DNA from: DASSFG01 sp035547915
GTDB lineage: Bacteria > Planctomycetota > Planctomycetia > Pirellulales > JAICIG01
Reading direction: 5' to 3'
NCBI GenBank assembly: GCA_035547915.1
Contig: DASZTS010000138.1
Coordinates: 186,001 to 250,000 of the forward strand
DNA: 64,000 nt
Each line of letters begins with the position of its first letter. Within the stretch, counting starts at the first letter, position 1. This document shows, one piece after another, positions 45,202-53,695 of this stretch. Both the position numbers and the translations under genes were made by a program. The notes under the pieces are model-generated. The model made no database searches. It was not told the DNA's origin and saw only the letters and a program-made list of their open reading frames with translations.

Positions 45202-45306
45202 TTAGAGCAACCGATAAAACCGGATCGAGTTCCACAAAGATCGGCGTTTCACGGCCGATTTTTCGCCTACGACGCTGCCACTTCCAGGGTCTGTCAGCCG
45301 CTCTTA
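45202..45306 (+). repeat. family A repeat (A4), first of a tandem pair
   Basis: A 105-bp copy beginning TTAGAGCAACCGATAAAACC, with centre GATCGGCGTTTCACGGCCGA followed by TTTTT, and ending GTCTGTCAGCCGCTCTTA. Its last TTA (45304-45306) is also the first TTA of A5, so the pair share a terminus. Confidence 0.92.
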
Positions 45307-45408
45307 GAGCAACCGACAAAACCGGATCGAGCATCACAAAATCGGCGTTTCACGGCCGATTTGTTTCCCTCTGCGCTCCGGCTTCCAGGTTTTGTCAGCC
45401 GCTCTTAA
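45304..45408 (+). repeat. family A repeat (A5), second of a tandem pair
   Basis: A 105-bp copy beginning TTAGAGCAACCGACAAAACC, with central hairpin AAATCGGC / GCCGATTT, and ending GGTTTTGTCAGCCGCTCTTA plus A. It is in the same orientation as A4, to which it is joined at a shared TTA. Confidence 0.93.
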
Positions 45409-45694
45409 GGCCAGGTTGAGTCATCGTCTCATAGCCCTGCCCAAGTTTCAACACCATTGGTACAGGGACTCCTCTCCAACCGACAGGGCGCCGAAACCGG
45501 GTCCGATCCGGCGTCGTTTTGTCGTAGATCCATAATGCCAGTCCGTTTCCTATTGTCCTGCAATCGGCACGGCCTTTTTTGGTTTGTCGAACCCGGTCTG
45601 CGATGGATTGCACCAACCGCGTCGACAAGCATATCCTGTCGATGGCACGAACTAGAAGTCAAGTCACGGGCCACACTTTATTAGGTCCCTTTTC

Positions 45695-47623
45695 ATGGAC
45701 AAGCCGTCGGCTCACGAACTGCTCCATCAAGCACTTGTCGCTGAACGGCTCGGCCGCTTCGCCGATGCTCGAGATCTGTTGCGCCGGGTCGTGTCGTCCG
45801 ACGACTTGGTGGCGGCTCAGGAGGCGCGGCTGCGATTGGCCCGACTGTTGATCTATGTCGGCGAGCCGGGCTACGCCGAGGGGGAGGGGTTACTGAAAGC
45901 CGCACGCAGCGTTGCCGAGAGCGACGGCGCGATGCGGCAAGCGGCGAGGTCGATTCATCTGCTGGCCCTGCTTGAACGCCACCGGCGCCGCCCCGCGGAG
46001 GCGCGTGCACTGATCGAGCAAAGCCCCGCCCTACGACTCACGGGTGCGCCGGGACCGGAGGTGGGACAGTTTTTCCATTACCGCGGGCTGCTCGCAGCCG
46101 ATGTGAAGGATTTGGCCACTGCCGAGCGGTTGCTCTTCCGGGCCTACCAATGCTACGAGGAGGCTAACAGTCAGTCCGGTCTGGCCGAGGTGTGCGATTC
46201 CCTCGCGAACTTGTTGTTGACGCGCGGCAAGAGCCGCCGCGCGGTAGCATTCGCCGAGCGAAGCCTGGAATTGAAACGGTCGGTTGGTGATCGCTACGGC
46301 CAGGCAGTAAGTCTTGGCACGCTGGGCCGCGCGTACCTGCTTCAAGCACGCTACCACGAGGCACGGCACTCGTTCGAACAAGATCTGGTGATTGCGACCG
46401 AACTGGACGACCGGCCCGGCATCGGGATCATGCTCAACTCGCTCGGCGAGATTTCGCTCCTGCTCGGCGAGCCGGAAGCCGCGATCGATTATTACCAGCG
46501 GAACCTCGCTACGGAGAAGGGCCACCGGAACGCGATCTTCGCCGAGATCGGCCTCGCGCGTGTCCACCTCGCCGTCGGACGCCCCGACGCCGCGGAATCG
46601 GCCGTCAGTCGCGCGGAGTCATTACTGTCCGCGGGCGAGGCACAGCCCGCGCTGGCCGCGGCGCTCAAGGGAATGCGCGGCTGCTTGGCTTCACGAGGCA
46701 TTGGCCCGGACGGATCCGGCGACGGAGAGCGGTTATTGAACGAAGCCATAACCTCACTGCGCGAGCTGCATTATGACCTCGATGCGGTGCCCTATCTCTA
46801 CGAACTGCGCGACCTGCTGCACAGCGAGGGGCGGATTCAAGAGGCCGTACGCGCGATGGCGAGCGCCCTCGAGATTATGAGCGAAGCCGGGTCGGAACGC
46901 GGCATACACGACGTCGAAAACTGGCTTCGTCGCGTCGATTCCCCGGCGCTGGTCAAATTGGCTCTCGAACGACACTTTCCCGACTACCTCGTCGAGAGCA
47001 TCTTGGCCGGACAACTCGGACGACAGCCCAGCAGGCGGCAACGGATCTCGGTATTGTTCAGCGACATTCGCGACTATACCACGCTGGTGGAAGGGCAGCC
47101 CGCGGAGGAAGTTGTGGAACTGCTCAACGAGTGGTTTACCGAAGCCACGCGAGTCGTGCGGCAGTTCGGCGGCGTCGTCGATAAATTCATTGGCGATGCG
47201 CTGATGGCGACTTTTGGGGTCCCCGAGCCGAGACCCGACGCAGCGGCCGATGCGGTCCGCGCCGCCCTCGGGCTGCGTGATGCCGTCGTCGCGCTCAACC
47301 TGCGCAACCGCGTGCTCGGAGGAAAGGAAATCCGGATCGGGGTGGGCGTGGCTACCGGTGAGGCCGTCGTCGGCTTCATCGGCTCGCACCTGCGCCAGTC
47401 GTACGCGGCGGTCGGTGACGTGGTGAACACGGCCAGTCGGCTGGAAGGGGCCACCAAGGAACTGGGTTGTAACATCGCCATCAACCAGGAAACGGAAGAA
47501 GCCCAGCGGCCCTACATCGTCGCTGAGACGGAATTCTTGGGACGAATTCACGTGAAAGGGAAGCAGAACGAGGTTTCCGTCTACAGCGTCCTGGGGCCTC
47601 ACGGAAGGGCCGTGGCCGACTGA
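45695..47623 (+). CDS. TPR-repeat class III adenylate cyclase
   Basis: A 642-residue cytosolic cyclase that makes cAMP from ATP. Residues 1-430 are helical tetratricopeptide-type repeats (for example SQSGLAEVCDSLANLLLTRG and QAVSLGTLGRAYLLQARYHE), a protein-binding sensor array. The cyclase domain (about 448-612) has metal-binding Asp in VLFSDIRDYT and DKFIGDALMATFG, and the nucleotide-binding GDVVNTASRLE. The Lys of VDKFIGD and Asp of VGDVVNTAS are the pair that select adenine, so adenylate rather than guanylate cyclase is expected. A short beta hairpin ends the protein (IHVKGKQNEVSVYSVLG). It is divergent from the kinase operon, across the A4-A5 repeats. What the TPRs bind is unknown. Confidence 0.92.
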   Translation: MDKPSAHELLHQALVAERLGRFADARDLLRRVVSSDDLVAAQEARLRLARLLIYVGEPGYAEGEGLLKAARSVAESDGAMRQAARSIHLLALLERHRRRPAEARALIEQSPALRLTGAPGPEVGQFFHYRGLLAADVKDLATAERLLFRAYQCYEEANSQSGLAEVCDSLANLLLTRGKSRRAVAFAERSLELKRSVGDRYGQAVSLGTLGRAYLLQARYHEARHSFEQDLVIATELDDRPGIGIMLNSLGEISLLLGEPEAAIDYYQRNLATEKGHRNAIFAEIGLARVHLAVGRPDAAESAVSRAESLLSAGEAQPALAAALKGMRGCLASRGIGPDGSGDGERLLNEAITSLRELHYDLDAVPYLYELRDLLHSEGRIQEAVRAMASALEIMSEAGSERGIHDVENWLRRVDSPALVKLALERHFPDYLVESILAGQLGRQPSRRQRISVLFSDIRDYTTLVEGQPAEEVVELLNEWFTEATRVVRQFGGVVDKFIGDALMATFGVPEPRPDAAADAVRAALGLRDAVVALNLRNRVLGGKEIRIGVGVATGEAVVGFIGSHLRQSYAAVGDVVNTASRLEGATKELGCNIAINQETEEAQRPYIVAETEFLGRIHVKGKQNEVSVYSVLGPHGRAVAD

Positions 47624-47765
47624 GGGAGGGATTCGTTATGTCAGACGTGTGAACCGGACGAGCCGCGATCGACATAGCGATTTGCCGAACAATTCGGGGT
47701 TGTCGCTGCCGCCGGGGATGGCTAACCTGTTGCCCTTTTGCCACGGGTCCCCCGGAGACGAAACG

Positions 47766-48077
47766 ATGACGGCCAAATTCCGCTGTCCGAATGGTCATAA
47801 GCTGCGATTCGATGAACTGGACAGCGGCAAGAAGGCGACGTGCCCCACCTGCCACGCCAGGTTTGTTTTACCCAACCTGACACCACAGGTGTCAGATACG
47901 TCGATCATGGCCATTCTAGGCGGTCAGCCCGCCGACCATTCGATCATCGTTCATCCGTCGGCAACGGTACATACGGCTGTGTCGACCAAGATGTGCCCCA
48001 AGTGCAAGGCACGGATCGGCGTTCGCTATCAGATTTGCCCACATTGCCGCACCTACCTGCCGCTCAGCAAGCATTGA
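47766..48077 (+). CDS. small protein with two zinc ribbons
   Basis: A 103-residue protein. The N-terminus (KFRCPNGHKL ... ATCPTCHARF, residues 4-33) forms a C-x-x-x-H plus CPTC zinc knuckle, and the C-terminus (MCPKCKARIGVRYQICPHC) a second four-Cys ribbon. The middle 45 residues are polar and probably flexible. GGAG lies 8 nt before the ATG at 47766; an in-frame ATG at 47718 lacks a good Shine-Dalgarno. Similar small ribbons are frequent in Planctomycetes, often near kinases. It follows the cyclase gene by 142 bp. Its role is unknown; binding protein or nucleic acid is plausible. Confidence 0.72.
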   Translation: MTAKFRCPNGHKLRFDELDSGKKATCPTCHARFVLPNLTPQVSDTSIMAILGGQPADHSIIVHPSATVHTAVSTKMCPKCKARIGVRYQICPHCRTYLPLSKH

Positions 48078-48139
48078 TGCTCCGGCACGGATTCGGGCGG
48101 CACCCCAGGGGCTTGGCTGAAGGGGGAGGCGCCGCGGTG

Positions 48140-48246
48140 TTAGAGCAACCGACAAAACCGGATCTCGCTCCACAAAAATCGGCGTTTCACGGCCGATTTT
48201 TCGCCCACCGGCGCTCCGGCTTCCGGGTTTTGTCAGCCGCTCTTAA
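48140..48246 (+). repeat. family A repeat, best-preserved copy (A6)
   Basis: A 107-bp copy beginning TTAGAGCAACCGACAAAACC and ending GGTTTTGTCAGCCGCTCTTA plus A. Outer arms of 17 bp pair with three mismatches, and the central arms pair perfectly. The efflux permease stop codon (48243-48245 on the minus strand) lies inside the right terminus. Confidence 0.95.
48174..48201. terminator. symmetric terminator-like hairpin at the centre of repeat A6
   Basis: AAAAATCGGC (48174-48183) and GCCGATTTTT (48192-48201) are perfectly complementary, with an 8-nt loop GTTTCACG. On either strand the stem ends in a run of five T, so it could terminate transcription in both directions. It lies between the zinc-ribbon gene (+) and the end of the efflux permease gene (-), where a bidirectional terminator would be useful. 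Confidence 0.6.
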
Positions 48247-51200
48247 TGGGCCATGCTACCAGCGTCCTCGGGCGGCTGACGCTCGCCGTAGAAGCTGTAG
48301 AGCACGGGCATCAGGTAGCGCGTCAGAAATAGTGTGGTGATCATGCTACCCACCACCACTATGGCCAACGGCTTCTGATTCTGGGCGCCGATCTTCGTTG
48401 AGATGGCGGCCGGCAAGAGACCGAAAATGGCCGTCAGGGCGGTCATCATCACCGGCCGAACACGTCGCTCGGCACCTTGCAAGATCGCGTCGCGCAGCGG
48501 TAAGCCCTGCACGCGCAATTGATTGAACGACGAAACGAGCAACAGCCCGTCCATGACGGCCACTCCAAATATCGAGGCAAAGCCAACGGCTGCCGCGATG
48601 CTGAAGTTGGTGCCCGTCAGAAACAGCGCCCATAAGCCACCCAGCGACAACTCGACCACGTTGAACAGCACCACGATTGCGTCGAGCAGAGAACGGAACG
48701 CCAGGTAGAGAAGCATAAAGATCAAAACCAGCGAGACGGGAATGATGACCATCAAGCGCCGCTCGCCCTCTTCCATCTGCTGAAATTCGCCGCTCCAGTC
48801 GACACGGTATCCTTGCGGGATGAGCGGGGCCACACGGGCCTGCGCGTCGGAAACGGCCCCGGCCAGATCCCGATCGCGCACGCTGAACTTGACGGCCACC
48901 ATGCGGTTGCCCATTTCGCGCGTGATCATCGACGCCCCCGCTCGCACGAACTGGCCGTCCGAATCGAGCCCCTCCGAATCGGCGTCCAACGGCGTCACGA
49001 GGTCGGCCAGCCGTTCGCGCGGCGACGCGCTGATGTCGAGCGAGGTCGACCTGCTGCCGGTCAGCGAGGGCAGATCACTGGAAAAACCGATCGACGCGAC
49101 TTGTTTGCTAGCGCCCGAAAAGGGTGTCGCTCCCGCGCCGCCGGCAAATCCGGCGGTGACTTGTTGATCCGTCACATCCACCGGGATGTTGAGAATATTC
49201 GATTCGTCTTGCCGTAGGCGCTTCGGCCACCGCAGGATGATGTCGAAGGTCTTCTCGCCTTCGATCATATCAGAGACCTTCTTTCCGCCGATCGCGGCTT
49301 CGATGACGTTGTTGACGTCGGCCACGCTGACGTTCCAGAGCGAACACTTGTCGCGGTCGATCGGCAACTCCAGGTTGCACTGCCCTTGGATGCGGTAAAG
49401 TCCCACATCTTTGACGCCGGGCACGCCGCGCATGGCGGTTACCGCCTGTTGGCCGAGCTTTTCGAGAGTCTCCAGATCGGGGCCGACAATCTTGACGGAG
49501 TTCTCGCCCTGCACGCCCGAGAGTACCTCTAGCACGTTGTCGCGAATGACCTGCGAGAAATTCCAATTGACTCCCGGCAGCAGCTCGTCCAACTCGGCAC
49601 TCAGGGCGCGAATCAGTTCGGGCTTGGTACGCGGCCTCTTCGGCCGAAACGATTTCCACCAACCCTCGACCGGCACCGTGGCCGGCCACGTTTCGAACGG
49701 TTTCAGCGGCACAAAGAACTCGGAGCTGTAGAACCCGGTCGGATCGGTGCCCGATTCCGGCCGGCCCAACTGGCAGACGACCGTCTCGACTTCGGGATAT
49801 TTGCGCATCAGGGCCCGCGCCACGCGCGACCTCTCGGCGTTCTCCTCCAGCGAAACACTGACGGGGAAGATTCCGCGAATCCACATATGCCCTTCTTCCA
49901 AGGGGGGCATGAACTCGCGACCCAAGTGCGGCAAGAGGCCGATCGTTCCGGCGATGAGCACGCTGAAGGTGGCGACGACGAACCAGCGATGGTTGAGACA
50001 GAATTGAAGGTTTCGCAGATAGCTGCGTTTCAGATAGCGGACGAGAAAGTTGTCTCGTGTCGGTTGCAGGTGCCGGAATAAAAGCAGGCATAGCACCGGC
50101 GCGATCGTTGCCGACAGCAGCAGCGCACCGCCCAGCGCGAAAGCATACGTTTCGGCCATCGGACGAAAGAGCTGACCTTCCGGCCCGGTCATCGTGAACA
50201 ACGGCAAGAGAGCGCAAACCATGATCAAGGTCGAGAACAACAAACTGCGCTCGATTTCGTGAGCCCCGCGCACGATCCGTTCCGTAATGCTGAATTCGGC
50301 ATACTTGCCGGTACTCAGAATCCGGTAGATGTTCTCCACCATGATGACCGTCGAGTCGATGATGATGCCGAAGTCGACGGCACCGATCGACAACAAGTTG
50401 GCCGACTTGCCGCGGGCAAAGAGCACCAAGAAGGCAAAGGCCAACGCCAGAGGCAGATTGAGGGCAATGATCACGGCGCTGCGTACGTTCGACAGGAACA
50501 TGAGCAGGATGACCGTGACGAGCACGATACCGACGAGCAGGTTCTCGTGGACCGTTTCGGTGGTCGTGTTGATCAGATCGGTGCGATCATAATAGATGTC
50601 GATCTTGACGCCGGGTGGCAGGCGTCCGGGCGTAGTATTCAACTCCTCGATCTTGGCCTTGACGAGTTTGAGCGCTGGGAGCGATTCCGCTCCCTTGCGC
50701 AATAAAACCAGGCCTTGAATGGCCTCTTCTTCATCCACCCAGATGCGATTGTTCTCTTGATCGACCACCACGCGCCCCTGGCCGTCGCGCAAGGGACGAC
50801 TGAGGGCCATTTTGCCAAGACGCGTGTGGTAACCGACGACGACGCCCTGGGGGCTTATCTCGTCGCCGGGGCCCAGCGGACCGCCCTCCACGAGGTGGTC
50901 GACACGAACCGGCACGTTGTTGGTCGTACTGACGACGATCTGCCGAAGTTGCCGGAGTCGCTTTTGCTCCTCCGCGCGCAGGTATTCCCGGGCTTCGACC
51001 GGGTCGGAGAGACGCAAGATCCGTTGCATGGGGTCGCGGCCACGACCGATCAATCCCAGTCCACGCACGACGGCGGCCGTTTCTCCCTGCACCAGGTAAT
51101 CGCCGCTGACATTGGCGTTGCTGTCGGCGATGGCTTGCTGAAGCGTGGTGAGCGTAATGCCATATTTCTTCAGGCGGTCGGGGTCGGGATGGATCTCATA

Positions 51201-51764
51201 ACGCTTCATGTACCCGCCGAAACTGGTGACATCGACGATGCCTGGGATGCGGCGGAACTCGCGCTCCAGCGTCCACGTCTGTAGGCTGCGCAGGTCGGTC
51301 AACGAATAGACGTTGTTACCGAAGGTGTCTTTCGGGCAGGTGACGGCATATCGCAGGATCTCGCCGATCGGCGAACGGGGCGAGATCTGCGGTTCGACGT
51401 CGGACGGCAACTCGGCGATCAGCATGCGATTGATCACCTCTTGCCGGGCCTTCAAGTAGTCGATGCCGTACTCGAACTGATTGTTGATGTACGTCAACCC
51501 GAACAACGACTTGCTGCGCGTGTACTTGAGACCGGGCATACCCGCCAGGGCGACTTCGAGCGGGATCGTGACGAGGCGCTCCATCTCCTCTGCCGAACGG
51601 CCACGCGATTGCGCGATCACTTCGACAATCGCCGGTGCGGGGTCGGGATACGCTTCCACGTTGACGTTTACGAAGGCATAGCCGCCGACGGCCGCCAGCG
51701 CAATGGCCAACAGAACCACCACGAGCGGATTGCTGACCGACCAGTGGATCAGTTTGGCTATCAT
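48243..51764 (-). CDS. heavy-metal-type RND efflux permease (CusA/CzcA family)
   Basis: A 1173-residue inner-membrane proton antiporter subunit, somewhat longer than the usual 1040. There are twelve helices: helix 1 is NPLVVVLLAIALAAVGGYAF, and two large periplasmic loops follow helices 1 and 7. Helix 4 carries DFGIIIDSTVIMVEN, the signature of the heavy-metal (HME) branch, including its proton-relay Asp and Glu. The second periplasmic loop (around residues 880-960) has extra Gly/Ser-rich sequence (FAGGAGATPFSGASKQVASI), which explains part of the added length. It would export metal ions such as Cu, Zn or Co with the adaptor and outer-membrane factor encoded upstream. The stop codon falls inside repeat A6. 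Confidence 0.93.
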   Translation of the reverse strand: MIAKLIHWSVSNPLVVVLLAIALAAVGGYAFVNVNVEAYPDPAPAIVEVIAQSRGRSAEEMERLVTIPLEVALAGMPGLKYTRSKSLFGLTYINNQFEYGIDYLKARQEVINRMLIAELPSDVEPQISPRSPIGEILRYAVTCPKDTFGNNVYSLTDLRSLQTWTLEREFRRIPGIVDVTSFGGYMKRYEIHPDPDRLKKYGITLTTLQQAIADSNANVSGDYLVQGETAAVVRGLGLIGRGRDPMQRILRLSDPVEAREYLRAEEQKRLRQLRQIVVSTTNNVPVRVDHLVEGGPLGPGDEISPQGVVVGYHTRLGKMALSRPLRDGQGRVVVDQENNRIWVDEEEAIQGLVLLRKGAESLPALKLVKAKIEELNTTPGRLPPGVKIDIYYDRTDLINTTTETVHENLLVGIVLVTVILLMFLSNVRSAVIIALNLPLALAFAFLVLFARGKSANLLSIGAVDFGIIIDSTVIMVENIYRILSTGKYAEFSITERIVRGAHEIERSLLFSTLIMVCALLPLFTMTGPEGQLFRPMAETYAFALGGALLLSATIAPVLCLLLFRHLQPTRDNFLVRYLKRSYLRNLQFCLNHRWFVVATFSVLIAGTIGLLPHLGREFMPPLEEGHMWIRGIFPVSVSLEENAERSRVARALMRKYPEVETVVCQLGRPESGTDPTGFYSSEFFVPLKPFETWPATVPVEGWWKSFRPKRPRTKPELIRALSAELDELLPGVNWNFSQVIRDNVLEVLSGVQGENSVKIVGPDLETLEKLGQQAVTAMRGVPGVKDVGLYRIQGQCNLELPIDRDKCSLWNVSVADVNNVIEAAIGGKKVSDMIEGEKTFDIILRWPKRLRQDESNILNIPVDVTDQQVTAGFAGGAGATPFSGASKQVASIGFSSDLPSLTGSRSTSLDISASPRERLADLVTPLDADSEGLDSDGQFVRAGASMITREMGNRMVAVKFSVRDRDLAGAVSDAQARVAPLIPQGYRVDWSGEFQQMEEGERRLMVIIPVSLVLIFMLLYLAFRSLLDAIVVLFNVVELSLGGLWALFLTGTNFSIAAAVGFASIFGVAVMDGLLLVSSFNQLRVQGLPLRDAILQGAERRVRPVMMTALTAIFGLLPAAISTKIGAQNQKPLAIVVVGSMITTLFLTRYLMPVLYSFYGERQPPEDAGSMAH

Positions 51765-51825
51765 GCTTGCTCTCCCGACCGCTCACTTGCCGAGACGGTT
51801 CCCCGGCGACTTCGTAACGGAAACT

Positions 51826-53184
51826 TCACTTCTGTTGCGTGAGCGCCGCCTTCAGCTCGAGCGCGCCCGCCGCCACGACTTCCTCTCCCTCGTGCAATTC
51901 TTCGTACCCGCTTTCGCGCTCGGCCTCGCTCAGCGCACTGTGGATACGGACGACGTCGTGGTACCGTCGGGCGACGAGCACCCGACGGGCCACGTAGCGA
52001 AAGTGCTCGTCGTCGACCCGCACGAGTACCACGCTTTCGTTGCCGTCTTCGACGAGGGCACGCGTGGGAATTTCGACAATGTCGGGGTGCTCGGGGATCT
52101 CGATCGCCGCCTTGATGAATTGGCCCGCGAAGAGTCCGCCGCGCGGGTTCTCGATCTTGCCAAAGATCAACGCCACGTGTTCATACGGATCGATGACGTC
52201 GCCCACCCGATCGACATAGCCGGAAATCGGAGCCATGCCGGGCATCGAATTGACCGTGATCGTCCAGGGAATGGGCCGCGGGACCTGTTCGAGGTATCGC
52301 AACTCTTCTTCGTAGACACGGGCCACCACCACGAGCCTGGACAGATCGGCGATTTTGAACAAGTCGGCGTCCGTGTCGACAATGTCCCCTTCTACCACGT
52401 TCTTCTCGACAATCGTCCCATCGCGCGGTGCGACGATGGCGACCCGCGCCCACTCGTTCTCCATCGGAATGTTGCGGCCGCCCTGTTCCTTGTGCAACCG
52501 CTCTGCCTCCCCCGCAACTTTTTCGATCTCCTGTGGTGTCAGCCGCCAGCTCAGAAGCGTCATACGGGCCTTCTCGACGGCGATCTCGTCCTGTTCGACC
52601 GTTTGCTCAGCCTCGCGTAGCGATCGCGGCGGTATCGTGCCTTCTTTGTCCATCTGTCGATACAGCTTGAGGTTTTGCCGATCGACGCGCAGGCGGATCA
52701 AGGAGGAAACCAGTTCGCTCTTCTTCTCGCCCAACTCCTTGCTCCATAGCACGCCCAATTCGCGCCCTTTGAGCACGCGGTCCATAAAACTGATGTCGCG
52801 CATGGTCTTTACGGTTTCGGTCGACAGCGCGGCGTTGGGCTCCTCGATCTGGGACAGTTCGATTATCTGGCCGGGAAATCGGGCATGGACGTGCATCAAC
52901 CCATCGGGGTCGAAGTTGAGCTGCCCACGCAACTCAAGTTTTCGAGGCCGGGTCGGACGCGTCACCTTCGCCGTCCGGATTCCGTTCAGCTCGACGACGC
53001 GCGGCAGCACTTCGATGTAGGGAGAGACCTGCGCCGCATCGATGGCCACCGTCTCTTGTGCTGCGTGGCCGTGTGAACGGTCAGACCAGAGTCGAGCCAG
53101 ACGAGGCCAGGCGAGGACAATGGCCACGCCGCAGACCGCCACCAGCACAACGCTGAAAAGAATGCCCAGAACGCGCTTTCTCAT
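51826..53184 (-). CDS. RND efflux periplasmic adaptor (CusB/CzcB-type membrane fusion protein)
   Basis: A 452-residue adaptor linking the permease to the outer-membrane factor. One N-terminal hydrophobic segment (about 6-28) directs it to the periplasm. A beta-barrel start (RPRKLELRGQLNFDPDGLMHV) is followed by a long helical hairpin (about 150-235), then the lipoyl-like and barrel strands (RVAIVAPRDGTIVEKNVVEG; LSRLVVVARVYEE) and the membrane-proximal domain (GLFAGQFIKAAIEIP). The order fits metal-type adaptors. It ends 61 bp before the permease gene, surely one operon. Upstream lies a divergent region with repeat A7 and then the outer-membrane factor gene. Confidence 0.92.
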   Translation of the reverse strand: MRKRVLGILFSVVLVAVCGVAIVLAWPRLARLWSDRSHGHAAQETVAIDAAQVSPYIEVLPRVVELNGIRTAKVTRPTRPRKLELRGQLNFDPDGLMHVHARFPGQIIELSQIEEPNAALSTETVKTMRDISFMDRVLKGRELGVLWSKELGEKKSELVSSLIRLRVDRQNLKLYRQMDKEGTIPPRSLREAEQTVEQDEIAVEKARMTLLSWRLTPQEIEKVAGEAERLHKEQGGRNIPMENEWARVAIVAPRDGTIVEKNVVEGDIVDTDADLFKIADLSRLVVVARVYEEELRYLEQVPRPIPWTITVNSMPGMAPISGYVDRVGDVIDPYEHVALIFGKIENPRGGLFAGQFIKAAIEIPEHPDIVEIPTRALVEDGNESVVLVRVDDEHFRYVARRVLVARRYHDVVRIHSALSEAERESGYEELHEGEEVVAAGALELKAALTQQK

Positions 53185-53695
53185 AGAACCGCCGGACGTC
53201 GCTGTCCGCCTCGCTGGGTTTCCGCCGCGGCGGCTGGATGAGCAAGCCGCTACCGTTGTGCTGGATTCGCCTGTGGCCGCGTCCCGGTACGATTAGGGCG
53301 TGATGCGTTGTAGCGGTGAAGATGGAGTGAGCAAGCGCGCCCGGAAAACGTTGCCTTTCCCTAAACCTACAACCGTCCTGGGATTGGGGCAAGCGAGCGA
53401 CCGGTCCGCCGAGCAGCTTGACAGGAACTTTACAGCGGCTGACAGAACCGTGAAGCCGGAGCGCCGTGGGCGAAAAATCGGCGGTGAAACGCCGATTTTT
53501 GTGAAGCTCGATCCGGTTTTGTCGGTTGCTCTTGAGCTTTCTCGCGTTTCGGCCCGCGTCAGCCAAAACTTGAAGATTTTTCTGCGGAGGAGCAAACGTC
53601 GCCCATAGGCCATAAATCGCTCAACCCGTCTTATCGCAGCAACCGATAAGTCTGCCGCACTGTGCAGATATTTTGACGAGGGTGAGTAAGTACCT
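53185..53695. other. divergent control region of the efflux genes, with repeat A7
   Basis: 511 bp separate the adaptor gene (-) from the outer-membrane factor gene (+). A7 lies at 53429-53534. A TTGACA hexamer occurs at 53418-53423, just before A7, without a good -10 at standard distance. Another short match to a family A arm (GCAACCGATAA) occurs near 53639. No gene is convincing. Confidence 0.4.
53429..53534 (-). repeat. family A repeat (A7)
   Basis: A copy of about 106 bp in reverse orientation: TTTACAGCGGCTGACAGAAC at the left, a perfect 11-bp hairpin AAAAATCGGCG / CGCCGATTTTT (loop GTGAAA) at 53473-53500, and GATCCGGTTTTGTCGGTTGC followed by TCTTGA at the right. In this copy the stem is one base pair longer than in A6. 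It lies in an intergenic, not a gene-end, position. Confidence 0.9.

Larger units (their letters stand above)
44984..45694. other. 711-bp intergenic region holding tandem repeats A4 and A5
   Basis: This is the divergent gap between the kinase operon and the adenylate cyclase gene. 45202-45408 is a tandem pair of family A repeats. The bases before A4, CCGCTCTTA, look like the end of a further lost copy. I see no credible gene in 44984-45200 or 45409-45694, and no clear promoter for either flanking operon. Confidence 0.5.

Noticed and set aside
45202..45408. Tandem repeats as a CRISPR array
   Set aside because: Units are about 105 bp, share an end with no spacer between them, and no cas gene is near.
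34629..53534. Family A repeats as integron attC sites
   Set aside because: They follow gene ends and are palindromic, but lack GTTRRRY/RYYYAAC core sites, occur in both orientations, and no integron integrase is present.
53293..53613. A 106-codon minus-strand frame in the efflux control region
   Set aside because: Much of it is translated from repeat A7, with no family similarity.
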